From assembly GCF_008298035.1 (NCBI RefSeq), contig NZ_CP042910.1:7750001-7814000 (forward strand): DNA of 64,000 nt, read 5' to 3'. The first letter of the stretch is position 1, and the number at the start of each line of letters is the position of its first letter. This DNA comes from Gimesia maris (lineage in GTDB: Bacteria > Planctomycetota > Planctomycetia > Planctomycetales > Planctomycetaceae). The notes beneath the pieces were generated by a model. It did not search any database. It saw only the letters and a list, made by a program, of their open reading frames with translations, and was not told where the DNA came from. Shown one piece after another: positions 63,230 to 64,000 of the stretch. The translations under genes were made by a program, and so were the position numbers.

Positions 63230-64000
63230 ATGCAGTTTACATATACAGCACGCAATACAAGTGGCCAGAACCAGACCGGTGAGCTGGTTGCGGATTCCCG
63301 GGAAGAGGCCGTCGCAAAACTGCGGCAGGAAGGCCTGTACCTGCTGGCGCTGGAGGAATCAGATACCAGTACCACTAATACGATCAGCATCGCACAAAAA
63401 AAACGGGTTCCCCGTAAGGAAATCATTTATTTCACCAACCAGATGGCCATTATGGTCGACGCCGGTGTGCCTGTAGCCACTGCCCTGGAAGGCATTTCGA
63501 AACAGATTGAAAATCCTGTTCTGGCAGAGATATTAGCACATATTCAAAAAAGTGTAGAATCCGGTAGTGACTTCTCGGCTGCGCTGGCAGATTTTCCCAG
63601 ACAGTTTGATCGCACGTATGTCAATCTGATTAAAGCCAGTGAAGCCAGTGGTACCATGCCACAGATGCTGAACCGGATCGCTGCCCAGGCGGAAGAAGAG
63701 CAGGAAACCATTCAGCAGGTCAAAGGGGCATTGATGTATCCCGCCATCATGCTGGTGATGTGTGTTGGTATCTGTATTTTTCTGCTGACATATGTTTTTC
63801 CAAAACTGATGCCGATGTTCGCCTCACGCGGAGCCGCGATACCGGCACCGACCAAAATCATGATCATGGTCTCAACGGCAATCACTTCCTACTGGTATCT
63901 GATTTTACTGTTTCTGGCAGCCTTTGTGGGTGTCTTCTGTTATGTTCGAAAGCAGGTCTGGGGAAAATCCGCCTTTGACTGGGTTTTAATCCGCATGCCT
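63230..64000 (+). CDS. pilC: PilC/GspF inner-membrane platform protein, 3' end outside window
   Basis: 257 codons visible. It starts MQFTYTARNTSGQNQTGELVADSREEAVAKLRQEGLYLL, then the first T2SSF domain (EIIYFTNQMAIMVDAGVPVATALEGISKQ and FDRTYVNLIKASEASGTMPQ) and the transmembrane segment IMLVMCVGICIFLLTYVFPKLMPMF. The platform protein couples the motors to pilin insertion. The frame is still open at base 64000. Confidence 0.93.
   Translation, partial: MQFTYTARNTSGQNQTGELVADSREEAVAKLRQEGLYLLALEESDTSTTNTISIAQKKRVPRKEIIYFTNQMAIMVDAGVPVATALEGISKQIENPVLAEILAHIQKSVESGSDFSAALADFPRQFDRTYVNLIKASEASGTMPQMLNRIAAQAEEEQETIQQVKGALMYPAIMLVMCVGICIFLLTYVFPKLMPMFASRGAAIPAPTKIMIMVSTAITSYWYLILLFLAAFVGVFCYVRKQVWGKSAFDWVLIRMP

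Overview
The window reads as a chromosomal segment of a planctomycete (Planctomycetota), most like Gimesia or a close relative. This is an inference from gene content: a type-I sulfatase, several twin-arginine secreted enzymes (ceramidase-like, TIM-barrel, oxidoreductase-like), DapL-type lysine synthesis as in the PVC superphylum, and an archaeal-type ApgM/homoserine-kinase-like enzyme. I see no tRNA, rRNA, CRISPR array, prophage or insertion sequence. Genes are normally spaced, often with Shine-Dalgarno sites, and several clear intrinsic terminators separate units.

1-21.9 kb is mostly housekeeping: a partial XdhC protein, a GroES-like protein, a ferritin-like protein, an ApgM-like enzyme, an exported oxidoreductase-like protein, isocitrate dehydrogenase, an Mpo1-like protein, a TolC-type lipoprotein, a WYL regulator, hisI / ceramidase-like / queD, ribosomal proteins S18 and S14, an SDR enzyme, nnrE, a Crp/Fnr regulator, a membrane zinc-finger protein, scpB, a frameshifted GNAT acetyltransferase, a run of small secreted or membrane proteins and a NUDIX hydrolase. 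21.9-23.4 kb is a gene-free island of hairpin repeats.

23.4-44.9 kb holds aroE, a TPR protein, the divergent pair metF and ahcY (methyl cycle), a TIM-barrel enzyme, a desaturase, a sulfatase, slyX, an esterase, a ThiF/MoeB protein, a zinc-ribbon membrane protein with a DNA-ligase-like C-terminal domain, an FKBP isomerase, dapL, a polytopic membrane protein, ygfZ, an exported protein-isoaspartate methyltransferase and a HEAT-repeat lipoprotein.

45.3 kb to the window end is one long plus-strand type IV pilus / type II secretion-like cluster: four prepilin-like proteins, PilM, PilN, PilO, a PilP/GspB-like protein, a secretin, a TPR lipoprotein, then a signalling insert (histidine kinase, receiver protein, GAF-GGDEF diguanylate cyclase, STAS protein), then PilB, PilT and the start of PilC. 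The order suggests that pilus assembly and c-di-GMP/phosphorelay control are inherited together.

The most unusual non-coding signal is a 68-bp dispersed element present five times (3385, 9255, 32706, 38304, 39648). The copies align without gaps: a 22-bp arm followed by a 46-bp imperfect palindrome that starts GCGTCTC. Four of the five lie just after a stop codon, in the sense direction of that gene.
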